From Nitrosomonas marina (GTDB taxonomy: Bacteria > Pseudomonadota > Gammaproteobacteria > Burkholderiales > Nitrosomonadaceae), in the NCBI RefSeq assembly GCF_900111605.1, contig NZ_FOIA01000027.1, forward strand, positions 1-48,295: a stretch of 48,295 nt of DNA, read 5' to 3'. The notes under the pieces were generated by a model. That model was not told where the DNA came from. It worked only from the letters and a program-made list of their open reading frames with translations, and ran no database searches. Within the stretch, counting starts at the first letter, position 1; every line of letters starts with the position of its first letter. Made by a program: the position numbers and the translations under genes. Positions 7,890 to 15,786 of this stretch are shown here, in pieces.

Positions 7890-8423
7890 ATGCAGATATG
7901 GTTAATTGGAATAATCGCTTTTCTGGTTTCAATCGGCGGTACATGGATTGGTGGTATCAATCACGGCAAAAAACTGGAAAAAGCGGAGTGGCTTGAAATG
8001 TATGCGGAGCAACGTGAAGTTCTAGCCAAAGAACTTGGTGAAGCCATGGATCGTGTCGCAAAGCAGAATGAGCAGAACGAAATCAACCTATTGAGGGCAA
8101 TCAATGAAAAAGACGAAACACTTAATCAGCTTAATAGTGATCTTGCTGATGCTCGCAGGGTGCAGTTCCGTACCAAAAGCACCGCCTGTAATGAAAACGC
8201 CATGCGTGGACAAGCCGAAAGTACCGGCGTCGGTGTTAAACCCGCCAGTAAACCTGGAGTACGAGTCACCCAAGGAGTTTATCAAGACGTTCAAGACATA
8301 CGAGTCTCAGAGTCAGAACTGAGCGATAAACTGTGGGAGTTATACCGGGAACGGGAAACGTTGAAAGCCTATTTTAAGGCCGTCAAGCAGGAGTTGGAAG
8401 GTGTTGTTGAGGTTGTCGAATGA
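7890..8423 (+). CDS. Rz-like inner-membrane spanin
   Basis: A 177-residue protein with an N-terminal anchor (WLIGIIAFLVSIGGTWIGGI, residues 3-22). A long coiled coil follows (about 30-92, with EQREVLAKELGEAMDRVAKQ and LLRAINEKDETLNQLNSDLA). The C-terminal part overlaps the Rz1 frame. This is the standard i-spanin plan: an inner-membrane anchor and a periplasmic coiled coil that binds Rz1 and fuses inner and outer membranes at lysis. It starts one base after the holin-like stop. Confidence 0.8.
   Translation: MQIWLIGIIAFLVSIGGTWIGGINHGKKLEKAEWLEMYAEQREVLAKELGEAMDRVAKQNEQNEINLLRAINEKDETLNQLNSDLADARRVQFRTKSTACNENAMRGQAESTGVGVKPASKPGVRVTQGVYQDVQDIRVSESELSDKLWELYRERETLKAYFKAVKQELEGVVEVVE
8104..8322 (+). 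CDS. Rz1-like outer-membrane lipoprotein spanin, nested in Rz
   Basis: A 72-residue protein encoded wholly inside the Rz gene in another frame. It has a basic N-terminus, a hydrophobic core and a lipobox (LMLAGC, Cys20), then a proline-rich mature part (VPKAPPV, VPASVLNPPV). This nested lipoprotein is the classical Rz/Rz1 arrangement. It would pair with the i-spanin in the periplasm. Confidence 0.85.
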   Translation: MKKTKHLISLIVILLMLAGCSSVPKAPPVMKTPCVDKPKVPASVLNPPVNLEYESPKEFIKTFKTYESQSQN

Positions 8424-8654
8424 TCATGGTGTGCCGTGATTATCGTGACTATTCTGTGCATTCCTAGATCGGCTGCTGCTGACCAAACACGGATAATAAT
8501 TCAAGCCGCTTGATCTTCAGTTTATATATCATTTTTTTGAATGATTGTAATACCAAATAATCACAAAACCACCCTGTTGCGGATAACGGCAAAAATGTGG
8601 AAGATATGTGGCAACATATAGCTTTCTTCATTAGAAATTATGGGAGGGACGACT

Positions 8655-9011
8655 ATGGAAAGCATTGCAGAGCTTGCCAATAAATGGGAAAGTGCTGGTG
8701 TAATATCCCAAGAAGAAGCAGAATTAATTTTTAAATCGCTTGACTCTTATCTTGAATATGAATTTGAACAAATTGCGATATTTATTAAAAAAAATGATGC
8801 TGAAGCTGGTTTATGCGTGTTGGTTAAAATGACAAACTTTCTAAGTGCTGCTGGAAGCAAGGTTCCCGGCATAATTACAAACTTACAAAAAACTATAAAG
8901 AAATATCAATTTCATGCAAGTATGCTTGGAAAAAAACTAGGAGCTAAATCATTAACAATTAGCATTGGTTTTCCAATTGGGATCAATATTAGTTTGACGT
9001 GGGATATTTAG
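8655..9011 (+). CDS. Hypothetical protein
   Basis: A 118-residue protein of unknown function. An ATG lies 15 bases upstream at 8640, but the GGGAGGG just after it is an ideal ribosome binding site for the ATG at 8655, so that start is preferred. The first about 90 residues are helical (ESIAELANKWESAGVISQEE, LDSYLEYEFEQIAIF). The end is a short hydrophobic beta-like segment (LTISIGFPIGINISLTW). It is AT-rich compared with the phage genes to its left and opens the cargo region. No domain is recognised. Confidence 0.5.
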   Translation: MESIAELANKWESAGVISQEEAELIFKSLDSYLEYEFEQIAIFIKKNDAEAGLCVLVKMTNFLSAAGSKVPGIITNLQKTIKKYQFHASMLGKKLGAKSLTISIGFPIGINISLTWDI

Positions 9012-9084
9012 AAAAATCCCTGGCTTACTAAAATATAAAGCGCGAGTAGGGCGTGAAATAACGTGTATTAAAGAGACTGTCTTA

Positions 9085-9978
9085 TTAAGACTGTATTAGT
9101 CCATCCTTCACTATATGAATCATTCTAGTAGAATGATCTAGCCTAGCTTTTTTCAGTTCGATATGACTAAAATCCACTGATAGAAGAATCTTTTTTATTT
9201 CATTATAAAGGTTGTCCGAAGTTAATGCGCCTATGATAATTGATGAAATAGAAGATAAGGGAAGTGAGAATAGAAATATTTTGTCTATACCATCTACTGT
9301 GACATCTGCATCTTTTAATGGTGCCAGTATTCTCCATTCAGATTCATATTCCCAAGAAATCTCTTTGGTTGCAAAGATATCATCACCATTTATTTGCAGG
9401 AGTGTACGATCGCCCTGTAATTTGTCGATATATTTGACTTTTCTTAAATGAAATAACTCGTCATTATCTGATCGTCGTCTATTAAAAAATTCGTGATTTG
9501 TGTTGAATTCTATCGCAAATCCTTTGTGTGAATTGGCGTAGTGCGCCCATAAAAGTGGGTGGTTTGCTTTCTCTGATAAACTTAATATTCCAATTTTCTG
9601 AAGAGCGTCAGAAAACATTTCTTTAGCTCTAGGAGTAAAATTGGTCATTTCGTTTTTTATAATTGGAATTATGTTTTTTATTTCTTCTTGAAGAGTCTGT
9701 GGATTTTTTTGGGCCTGAGAGACAAGTTTTTTTACTAATTTTTTTCGTTCCCTTCGTTGAAGGTGTGAAAGCTTCTTATTTAGTTCTTCTTCAACAAGTT
9801 TAAAATCTATTTTAAGCATATCATCCATCTCTTTGTCAGAAAAGATTTCGCCAAATACTGGTTGTAATTCAAATGGATCATTTAGCGCGGATGGTTGGGT
9901 GAACCGTATTAGTTTATTATTTAAAATATCGATTCTTTCTGGAGATAAAAATTTATATAGCTTATCTGGATATTCCAT
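9085..9978 (-). CDS. DUF2971-family protein
   Basis: A 297-residue protein with the hallmarks of DUF2971: LYKFLSPERIDIL and FTQPSALNDPFEL at the N-terminus, LSLSEKANHPLLWAHYANSH and GFAIEFN in the middle, and ISWEYESEWRIL in the C-terminal third. The middle (about 55-115) is a charged helical insertion. The biochemical role of the family is unknown to me. It stands alone on the minus strand in AT-rich cargo, as phage-carried accessory genes often do, and a defence role is possible but unproven. Confidence 0.75.
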   Translation of the reverse strand: MEYPDKLYKFLSPERIDILNNKLIRFTQPSALNDPFELQPVFGEIFSDKEMDDMLKIDFKLVEEELNKKLSHLQRRERKKLVKKLVSQAQKNPQTLQEEIKNIIPIIKNEMTNFTPRAKEMFSDALQKIGILSLSEKANHPLLWAHYANSHKGFAIEFNTNHEFFNRRRSDNDELFHLRKVKYIDKLQGDRTLLQINGDDIFATKEISWEYESEWRILAPLKDADVTVDGIDKIFLFSLPLSSISSIIIGALTSDNLYNEIKKILLSVDFSHIELKKARLDHSTRMIHIVKDGLIQS

Positions 9979-10489
9979 AAATACTAGCTTATATTATGGC
10001 TGGAAGAAATTATGATTTTAATCATTCACTTAATTTACCTGTCGTATTATGGATTTTGCGACAAATCTTTATTTGCTGAATATCATTTACCGGTTAATGC
10101 CGCACAAAGTGAAGAAGAAAATATCTGATCATTATCTATAGGGCATTTTAACCGAACACCGAATTCCTCACTGTTCTGGGGTATGAAATTATTCTATTTT
10201 TTTCTGATATTTTCTACCGTAGCGGGAACGTGGCCAATACATCATAGTTAGCAACATAAGATGAATCTACAGTGTATCGTTATACGCCAAAGTAACATCC
10301 GCGGTTGTAAAAGCCACCATGCCGGATCAATATCAGGCGATACGGCCGTAATTGCGCACTATCACACAAATATTTCTATCGATTTTATCAATATTCAATG
10401 TAATATACTGATTTCATATCATTAAAACCTTTGAGGCAAAGAGGGTTTTTGGTTTAGATAATAAATAAGACAGGAAACGAAGTCTAAAT
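9979..10489. other. AT-rich intergenic region
   Basis: A 511-base stretch between divergent genes. I see no reading frame worth calling, no tRNA and no attC site. The only structured element is the hairpin with a T run at 10424-10450. Promoters for both flanking genes must lie here, but no clear -35/-10 pair stands out. Confidence 0.6.
10424..10450 (+). terminator. Terminator or attenuator upstream of the secreted nuclease
   Basis: AAAACC pairs with GGTTTT and TTTG with CAAA around an AGG loop, with a 3-base bulge. The 3' arm runs into TTTTT. It lies 40 bases before the start at 10490, so it either stops upstream transcription or attenuates that gene. Confidence 0.45.
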
Positions 10490-11503
10490 ATGAAGCTCTC
10501 GGTATTAATATTACTTTTTCTATTTTCAACCTCTGTTTACTCACACGGTGGGCGTACTAATTCAGAAGGCTGTCACAACGATAATGTGGGCGGTACCGGA
10601 TACCATTGCCATGATACAGAGCCTTCTTCTCCATCGACTCCTACAGTACCTGTTGTTCCGGAGCCAAAACCGGATACAACGCCAAGAAATTATCCTGCTG
10701 CAAGTCAGAACTCGCAAATATTGCGCGGTGAATTTAATGAGATTCCAAGCAATTACATAGATAAAACTGCAAATTTACAATGCGTAAATACTATTAATGG
10801 TGCATATGACCTAGAGGTAGCCTTAAGCGGTGATAAGTTTTGTATCACTGCGCTGGAATTATCTGCAGAAGAGTGTACTGAATATAGCGGCAAGTTTTCA
10901 TTTATAACGCGAATTCTGACTGTTTTCGATATAAATGTTGGCACTGCAAATTATCAAGCGGGATTAGAGCTCGACAGTACTTCTAAATGTTTCAATTTAT
11001 TCTATTCACGCCATAAAGCAGAGAACCACCAAGCTTCAGTTGAGTACGATAGAGATCTCTGGGGTAGATGGATTGATGAGGATAGAGATTGTCGTGACAC
11101 CAGGGATGAGGTTTTAAAAATATTTAATCAAAATTCTGGCACAAACGATTCATGTGATATAAGCGCCGGCCTGTGGCTAGATCCGTATACTGCAACAGAA
11201 TTTGCTGATTCATCCGATCTGGATATTGACCATATAGTACCAATTGGTTTTGCGCACGAGCATGGTGCTGCAAACTGGTCGTTAACACTTAAGCACCAAT
11301 TCTATAATGATATTGAAAACTTGTTGCCCGTATCAGCGTCCGCCAATAGAAGCAAGGGCGACAGATCTCCTATTGACTGGATGCCAGATAATACTGAGTA
11401 TCACTGTACATACGTAGACAGTTTTCTTTATATCGTGGACAAATATCATCTGGATTTGTCAGATGTGCAGAGGGAAGGTATACAAAACCGGTGTCTTAAT
11501 TAG
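10490..11503 (+). CDS. Secreted HNH nuclease (DUF1524/GmrSD C-terminal type) with YHCH domain
   Basis: A 337-residue secreted protein. The signal peptide (MKLSVLILLFLFSTSVYS) is followed by a small Cys/His motif, HGGRTNSEGCHN and GGTGYHCHD, as in YHYH/YHCH-type surface domains. Then come a proline-rich linker (about 46-66), a middle domain with four cysteines (about 95-200), and an HNH core: DLDIDHIVPIGFAHEHG (His248) with KHQFYNDIENLLPVSASANR and KGDRSPIDWMP. The last elements match the DUF1524 nuclease family. It probably cuts nucleic acid outside the cell or in the periplasm. It has its own leader region, and no attC site follows. Confidence 0.75.
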   Translation: MKLSVLILLFLFSTSVYSHGGRTNSEGCHNDNVGGTGYHCHDTEPSSPSTPTVPVVPEPKPDTTPRNYPAASQNSQILRGEFNEIPSNYIDKTANLQCVNTINGAYDLEVALSGDKFCITALELSAEECTEYSGKFSFITRILTVFDINVGTANYQAGLELDSTSKCFNLFYSRHKAENHQASVEYDRDLWGRWIDEDRDCRDTRDEVLKIFNQNSGTNDSCDISAGLWLDPYTATEFADSSDLDIDHIVPIGFAHEHGAANWSLTLKHQFYNDIENLLPVSASANRSKGDRSPIDWMPDNTEYHCTYVDSFLYIVDKYHLDLSDVQREGIQNRCLN

Positions 11504-11675
11504 ATTTTATGTCTTTAAGCCAAAATTTAGGAGATAGCATGCAACTTATGATATCGGATTTCATTTTTGACGTAATATATTGCGAACGTCTAAATTCTAA
11601 TTAGGCCGAGGAATGCCGGTGTCGGGATGGAACCTGAGAAAGAGTTATTGCACCTAACAAACGACTGGAGGAATT

Positions 11676-12386
11676 ATGTCTAATCTGTGGTGGAAGACAC
11701 ATCGATTGCTTGGACGAGGCTCTTCAGGCCCAGATGTTGAACGCGTCCAACGTGCTCTCAATGATTATGGTCATACACCACGTCTCAACCCGGACGGTCA
11801 GTTTGGAGGAAAAACTGAGGAAGCCGTCAAGTGGTTTCAGAGATTGATGAACCTCATCGACGACGGCAAAGTCGGACCTGTCACATACTCTGTTCTTATG
11901 GAGAGGGGTGCATATCGTTGGGAGCTTCCGAAACCGCCGTGGGTAAAACAGGGAATCTTAAACCTTTGCTGGGCGGCAAGTCTTGAATCAGTTTTACAAG
12001 GGGCTTGGCCTGGACGCCCCCGGCTAACAGTCGCGGACCTCAAGAAGAAGTATGCGGCTCACCTTAAACCGGCTGGCGATATTTCTACCGCTGCTTTAAT
12101 GAGTCCGGTTGGAACAGACCTTCGGTTCAGAGAAGTGCATGTAGGAAAGAAAGTACGCGCTGAAAATGTTTTGAAACTCTTGAGGGATCGTAAGCCAGTT
12201 ATCATAGTAGACAATTCGACAGGGGCTGTAATGCATACGCGCGTGATTTACGGCGTTCGAATCCGGCGCGGTGTGATCGATTTTTTGATGATGGACCCAA
12301 TGACAGGCTATACTGAAATTCCAATGGGAAGCATTCAGGCGCTGACGAGAATAGGCTTTTTCTCGCCAAACGAGGTAACTCCCTAG
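11676..12386 (+). CDS. Peptidoglycan-binding domain plus papain-like cysteine protease (C70/AvrRpt2-like)
   Basis: A 236-residue protein. Residues about 10-75 form a peptidoglycan-binding domain (LGRGSSGPDVERVQRALNDY, DGQFGGKTEEAVKWFQ, DGKVGPVTYSVL). Residues about 88-230 are a papain-like protease with a visible triad: Cys98 in NLCWAAS, His187 in MHTRVIYG and Asp207 in MMDPMTG, as in the AvrRpt2 (C70) group. There is no signal peptide. The ribosome binding site is strong (GGAGG). An attC-like site follows 9 bases after the stop, so this appears to be an integron gene cassette. It could be a lysin, an effector or a stress protease. Confidence 0.75.
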   Translation: MSNLWWKTHRLLGRGSSGPDVERVQRALNDYGHTPRLNPDGQFGGKTEEAVKWFQRLMNLIDDGKVGPVTYSVLMERGAYRWELPKPPWVKQGILNLCWAASLESVLQGAWPGRPRLTVADLKKKYAAHLKPAGDISTAALMSPVGTDLRFREVHVGKKVRAENVLKLLRDRKPVIIVDNSTGAVMHTRVIYGVRIRRGVIDFLMMDPMTGYTEIPMGSIQALTRIGFFSPNEVTP

Positions 12387-12395
12387 TCAAACGTG

Positions 12396-12497
12396 GCCTA
12401 ACAAGGCCGTGAATTCGGACGCATTTTTTCGTTTGCTGCGCTCAACTGCAAATGCGCCGTTTGGGGCTGGTGTTTTCTTTGTTACTTACTGTTAGGC
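12396..12497 (+). other. Integron attC-like recombination site 1
   Basis: Bounded by GCCTAAC (12396-12402) and GTTAGGC (12491-12497). These match the RYYYAAC and GTTRRRY core sites and extend to an 8-base perfect inverted repeat (GCCTAACA/TGTTAGGC). The 102-base length and partial internal symmetry (GACGCATTT/AAATGCGCC) fit an attC. It lies directly after the protease gene, where a cassette attC should be. No integron integrase gene is in the window. Confidence 0.7.
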
Positions 12498-12586
12498 TTT
12501 CGATTAGGTACGGAGGATAAATTACTGCTAGATTTAAGAACAAGGCAATTAAAATAAACAAAGAACATTAAACAAGGAATTGTAAA

Positions 12587-13279
12587 ATGAAAAAAATAGA
12601 GGCTTTAATAAGCGCAGTTTTCGGAGTGATATTACTATTACCAATACCAAGTAATGCTATACCGGTAATTGATCAGTCGCAAACTGTCAATGGTGGGGGC
12701 ACTAATAATATTACTTACGTAAATAGGTTGGCACAAACATTCACGGTAGGGATGTCTGGCTTATTTACTGGGATCGATATACTAGCTCAAGGCTTAGGAA
12801 GTGACCCAGATATAACTGTATCTATCCAGTCTTTAGATACTAACGGTTTTCCAGATGATTCTAATATATTAGGTTCCTCAACACTAAGTGGTCCAAGTTT
12901 AATTACATCCTCCCCAACTGATTGGCACTTTGATTTTTTGGCCAGCAATATTGTCGTAAATGCAGGTGACCAGCTTGCATTAGTTCTCTCCTCTACAGAC
13001 GATCCTTGGTCAACTGGTGATGTATCCGTTGTGTTTTGGGGGCCACACTCTTCATTAGGTGATTTTTATACTGGCGGGGGGTACTTTGCAACATGGGATC
13101 AAAATACTGGGCAAGACTGTGGGTGGTGCAGTGCTGGAGGAAGAGATATGTATTTCCGCACGTATGTTGATCAGGATTTATCTATTGTTTCAGTGCCTGA
13201 GCCAACAACGATGATGTTATTTGGTATTGGTTTTGCTGGTTTGTTGAGATACAAAATGTATCATATAAAAGAAGCCTAA
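12587..13279 (+). CDS. PEP-CTERM-sorted exported protein
   Basis: A 230-residue exported protein. It has a signal peptide (about 1-24, ending SNA) and a beta-rich middle that may form a jelly-roll (AQTFTVGMSGLFTGIDILAQ, DWHFDFLAS, GDQLALVLSS). The C-terminal sorting signal is VPEPTTMMLFGIGFAGLLRY with a basic end, the PEP-CTERM motif read by exosortase. The exosortase must be elsewhere in the host. The gene lies between two attC-like sites, and its stop codon is part of the downstream GCCTAAC core site, as is usual in gene cassettes. The ribosome binding site AAGGAAT is good. Confidence 0.8.
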   Translation: MKKIEALISAVFGVILLLPIPSNAIPVIDQSQTVNGGGTNNITYVNRLAQTFTVGMSGLFTGIDILAQGLGSDPDITVSIQSLDTNGFPDDSNILGSSTLSGPSLITSSPTDWHFDFLASNIVVNAGDQLALVLSSTDDPWSTGDVSVVFWGPHSSLGDFYTGGGYFATWDQNTGQDCGWCSAGGRDMYFRTYVDQDLSIVSVPEPTTMMLFGIGFAGLLRYKMYHIKEA

Positions 13280-13395
13280 CAATTCAAATTCACTCAGACA
13301 GTCAAAGCTACGCGCCTTTTTGTGCACTCGCTATCGCTCGATTATTTCACAAAAACACGCTACGCTTTGTCTGCTGGTGATTTGAGGCATTATTT
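13274..13395 (+). other. Integron attC-like site 2 with a degenerate 3' core
   Basis: It begins with GCCTAAC (13274-13280), which contains the stop of the PEP-CTERM gene. Long imperfect arms follow: TCAAATTCAC, CAGACA and TTTTTGTG in the 5' half match CACAAAAA, TGTCTG and GGTGATTTGA in the 3' half. This is the layout of a large attC. The expected GTTRRRY at the 3' end reads ATTATTT, so the crossover side looks mutated. A separate inverted repeat (CCGCCGA 13419-13425, TCGGCGG 13472-13478) follows. Confidence 0.6.
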
Positions 13396-13539
13396 CTGTT
13401 GAAAATGGATTCTCTCACCCGCCGACTGCTTAGAGTCTCCTTCGGCCAAAAGCGAACCTTCGAGTTCTATATCGGCGGAGTGTCTGGTATCGCACCGAAG
13501 TTAAAGCAAAAATATTTGGACCTGTAACCTCATTTTTGC

Positions 13540-15177
13540 CTACTCAGCGACTACTGTTTGGTTTCTACCTTTCTGTTTGGCGCAATATAAAGCATCGTCT
13601 ACTGCCCGAATAAAGTTCTCCATCGAGCTTCCTTGTTTCGGTAAAGCCGTTCCACAACCTATGCTCATCGATACCACCTTGGCTATCGGGGATTGCTCAT
13701 GGGGCAACGCCATTTCAGCTATTGCGAGACGTATGCTCTCGGCAATTTTGTAGGCCCCGGCCTCTGATGTGGACGGTAATATGACGGCTATTTCTTCCCC
13801 GCCGTAACGTGCCGCAAGGTCACCTGGTCGATCAACTACATCGGATAGAATCTTTGCTATTATTTGAAGACACTTGTCTCCAGCGACATGGCCATATGTA
13901 TCATTATAGGCTTTGAAAAAATCAACGTCTCCAATAAGCAGCGATAGAGAAGTGCCATCTCGAGTGGCGCGCAACCATTCATTTTGAAGGTGCTCGTCGA
14001 AATAACGCCGATTCGCTAGCCCCATTACGTGGTCTTTGCGGCTAAGCTCTTCCAAGCTTTGATTTGCTTCCCGTAGTTTTTTTTCTGCATTAACCCGCTC
14101 GTTTATTTGCTGTTCAAGGACTTGTTGACCGGCTGCTAGCTCCTGGGACCGACGGCGTATGAGTGACAAATAGGCGGCAAGCAAACTAGTGAATCCCAGT
14201 CCAAGGATCAAAGGCAACCAAATATCATAGCCTTCATCGAGCGTGAAATAGTCAGATGCTGGGGTTAATATTAATTCAAAGTTACGTTCGCCTAGTTTGA
14301 ATTCATGTACGTATTTTCTAGTGTTATCAGCTAGCATGGTTTCCATTTCTTCCTTTTTTGTTTCCTGATCTTCCGGTGTGTGTAAGTATAGAAATTGCTT
14401 GTCAGGTTCGGAAGAACGGTCAAACAACCAGATATTCAGGCCATCAGAGTGTACATGCGACAAGGCTTTTTCCACGCCGTCTCCGATACGATACACGGCA
14501 GACGCAACGCCCATGAGCTTACGTTGGTCTTTGGCAGAAATACTATGATGAAATACGGGATGGATAATTAATACGCTATGTTGATCACCGTTCTCTTGGA
14601 CCAGACGAAGTCGTGCAGTGCTGGTAGTTTTCGTACTGTCGCTCGCATGATCAATAGCAGCACGCCGAACAGGGTTCGAGTAAAGATCAAAGCCTTGCGC
14701 AGCTTCGTTGCCCTCATAGGGGCGAATGAAATATACGGGGAAGTATATCTGTCGCGTGGTTGAGTTTACTATTTCGTTTTGCTCGTCACTTTCAGTAATG
14801 CGGAATCCGGGAAACAGCTGTCGGGCGGTCCGTTCGAAATCTTCGCGCTCGTTGTGCTTGACCAAAGGGACCCAGCTCAGTGCAGTAATGGTTGGGAAAC
14901 GCTCAAGTAGCGGTGTAACGAACGCGTCGAATTGACTAAAGGAAATGTTCTGCGAAGAGCCATACAGGGCACCTACGGATTCAATAGCGAACAAAGTATG
15001 AGAGAAACCCTCGACTATGGCGCTGGCACAGTTGCTGGCTAGGGCCTTAAACGCAATATCGCTTTGATTGCTTTTGTTCTCAAGTACTAAAGTATGGATG
15101 ACGACTGAGACGATGATGCCTGTAATAAACACAGAACCCGACAGGATATACTGTTTAAAAAATCTTATTTTGTCCAT
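13540..15177 (-). CDS. CHASE-domain diguanylate cyclase (GGDEF)
   Basis: A 545-residue inner-membrane sensor enzyme. It has a first membrane span at about 15-33 and a periplasmic CHASE-type sensor at about 70-275 (TITALSWVPLVKHNERE, AAQGFDLYSNPVRRAAI). A second span lies at about 322-342 and a coiled-coil linker at about 345-385. The GGDEF domain carries GGEEI (459-463) and an upstream RPGD (451-454), the RxxD inhibitory site. It should make cyclic di-GMP from two GTP and be product-inhibited. The glutamate variant of the signature is normally active. The gene stands alone between the attC pair and the repressor, and it is unusual cargo for a prophage. Confidence 0.85.
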   Translation of the reverse strand: MDKIRFFKQYILSGSVFITGIIVSVVIHTLVLENKSNQSDIAFKALASNCASAIVEGFSHTLFAIESVGALYGSSQNISFSQFDAFVTPLLERFPTITALSWVPLVKHNEREDFERTARQLFPGFRITESDEQNEIVNSTTRQIYFPVYFIRPYEGNEAAQGFDLYSNPVRRAAIDHASDSTKTTSTARLRLVQENGDQHSVLIIHPVFHHSISAKDQRKLMGVASAVYRIGDGVEKALSHVHSDGLNIWLFDRSSEPDKQFLYLHTPEDQETKKEEMETMLADNTRKYVHEFKLGERNFELILTPASDYFTLDEGYDIWLPLILGLGFTSLLAAYLSLIRRRSQELAAGQQVLEQQINERVNAEKKLREANQSLEELSRKDHVMGLANRRYFDEHLQNEWLRATRDGTSLSLLIGDVDFFKAYNDTYGHVAGDKCLQIIAKILSDVVDRPGDLAARYGGEEIAVILPSTSEAGAYKIAESIRLAIAEMALPHEQSPIAKVVSMSIGCGTALPKQGSSMENFIRAVDDALYCAKQKGRNQTVVAE

Positions 15178-15421
15178 TGCTGTAAGTCAACAACTGGTCG
15201 ATATATAGAATAGGTGTGACTCCTCAATATATCGTTAACATTTGTCCCGGTTAAATCATTGGATTCGTGAAGGAGCACTAGCTGGCATGAATAATTAATA
15301 CTCAAAAGGCGACTGATCACGACGAATGTCCCTGCAGGGTCGTAAGTGGGCGTTTCAATATCAAAAATTGTCAGAATACGCAGAGATTTTATTGAAACAG
15401 TCTGACTTCGTCATTTAAAAA

Positions 15422-15637
15422 TTACTCCTCCTCCACGCAAACGCAGTTTTCTCCATTAAATGTAACTCGGCCAGTAGATAAAATGGCTTTTTTTAATAAT
15501 TCTGCAGTCGTTGTTAGAGCAGTGCCACCTCTTTCGAAGTTGCTAATTGTTGCTGGTCTTGTACCTGCTCGTTGAGCTAACTCACTTACTGTCCAACCTA
15601 ATCCAGAGCGAGCCATTTTACATTGTTTTGGCGTCAT
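15422..15637 (-). CDS. Phage-type XRE repressor
   Basis: A 71-residue single-domain DNA-binding protein. The helix-turn-helix spans about 15-45 (WTVSELAQRAGTRPATISNF) and is followed by ERGGTALT. The C-terminal tail is short with no protease or dimer domain. It is transcribed leftward from a region with palindromic operators (15650-15696). On the other side lies a strong rightward promoter, so this is probably the lysogeny-type repressor or Cro-like regulator of the early operon at 15787-17442. The -10 box for this gene (TATAAT on the minus strand, 15645-15650) touches the first operator, suggesting autoregulation. Confidence 0.8.
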   Translation of the reverse strand: MTPKQCKMARSGLGWTVSELAQRAGTRPATISNFERGGTALTTTAELLKKAILSTGRVTFNGENCVCVEEE

Positions 15638-15649
15638 AGTAATAATTAT

Positions 15650-15696
15650 ACGCTATAGCGTAAATAAAGTTTGACTTAATTTGCGTCTAAGCGTAA
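15650..15696. promoter_or_regulatory. Repressor operators
   Basis: A perfect palindrome ACGCTATAGCGT (15650-15661) and a second, imperfect site TTGCGTCTAAGCGTAA (15681-15696) share the half-site AGCGTAA. The first abuts the leftward -10 box. The second lies in the spacer of the rightward promoter, where a bound repressor would block it. Confidence 0.7.
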
Positions 15697-15699
15697 TAT
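15671..15699 (+). promoter_or_regulatory. Early rightward promoter
   Basis: TTGACT (15671-15676), a 17-base spacer and TAATAT (15694-15699). This is close to the sigma-70 consensus, with an operator inside the spacer. It should drive the antirepressor operon. Confidence 0.75.
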
Positions 15700-15723
15700 T
15701 ATTACTCCGTAACGGAAAAAACA

Positions 15724-15755
15724 AGCCTGAAAGGTGCGGGAACACCAATCAGGCT
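15724..15755 (+). promoter_or_regulatory. Leader hairpin of the early operon
   Basis: AGCCTGA (15724-15730) pairs with TCAGGCT (15749-15755). Inside, GGTG (15733-15736) pairs with CACC (15743-15746), separated by a symmetric AA/AA internal loop. It sits in the untranslated leader, 31 bases before the ATG, and leaves the ribosome binding site CAGGAG free. It could stabilise the mRNA or bind a regulator. Confidence 0.55.
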
Positions 15756-15786
15756 CTAACCAAAACCAACTACTCAGGAGTTGAAA

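Noticed and set aside
8424..8654. Further lysis gene or terminator after the spanins
   Set aside because: Only short frames and a weak ATCATT/AATGAT dyad are seen, with no usable T run.
8640..8654. Earlier start for the hypothetical gene at 8655
   Set aside because: The bases just after this ATG form the ribosome binding site of the next ATG, so 8655 is the better start.
11504..11675. attC site between the secreted nuclease and the protease
   Set aside because: An ACCTAAC at about 11652 resembles a core site, but no matching GTTRRRY or inverted arms are present, so the nuclease is not called a cassette.
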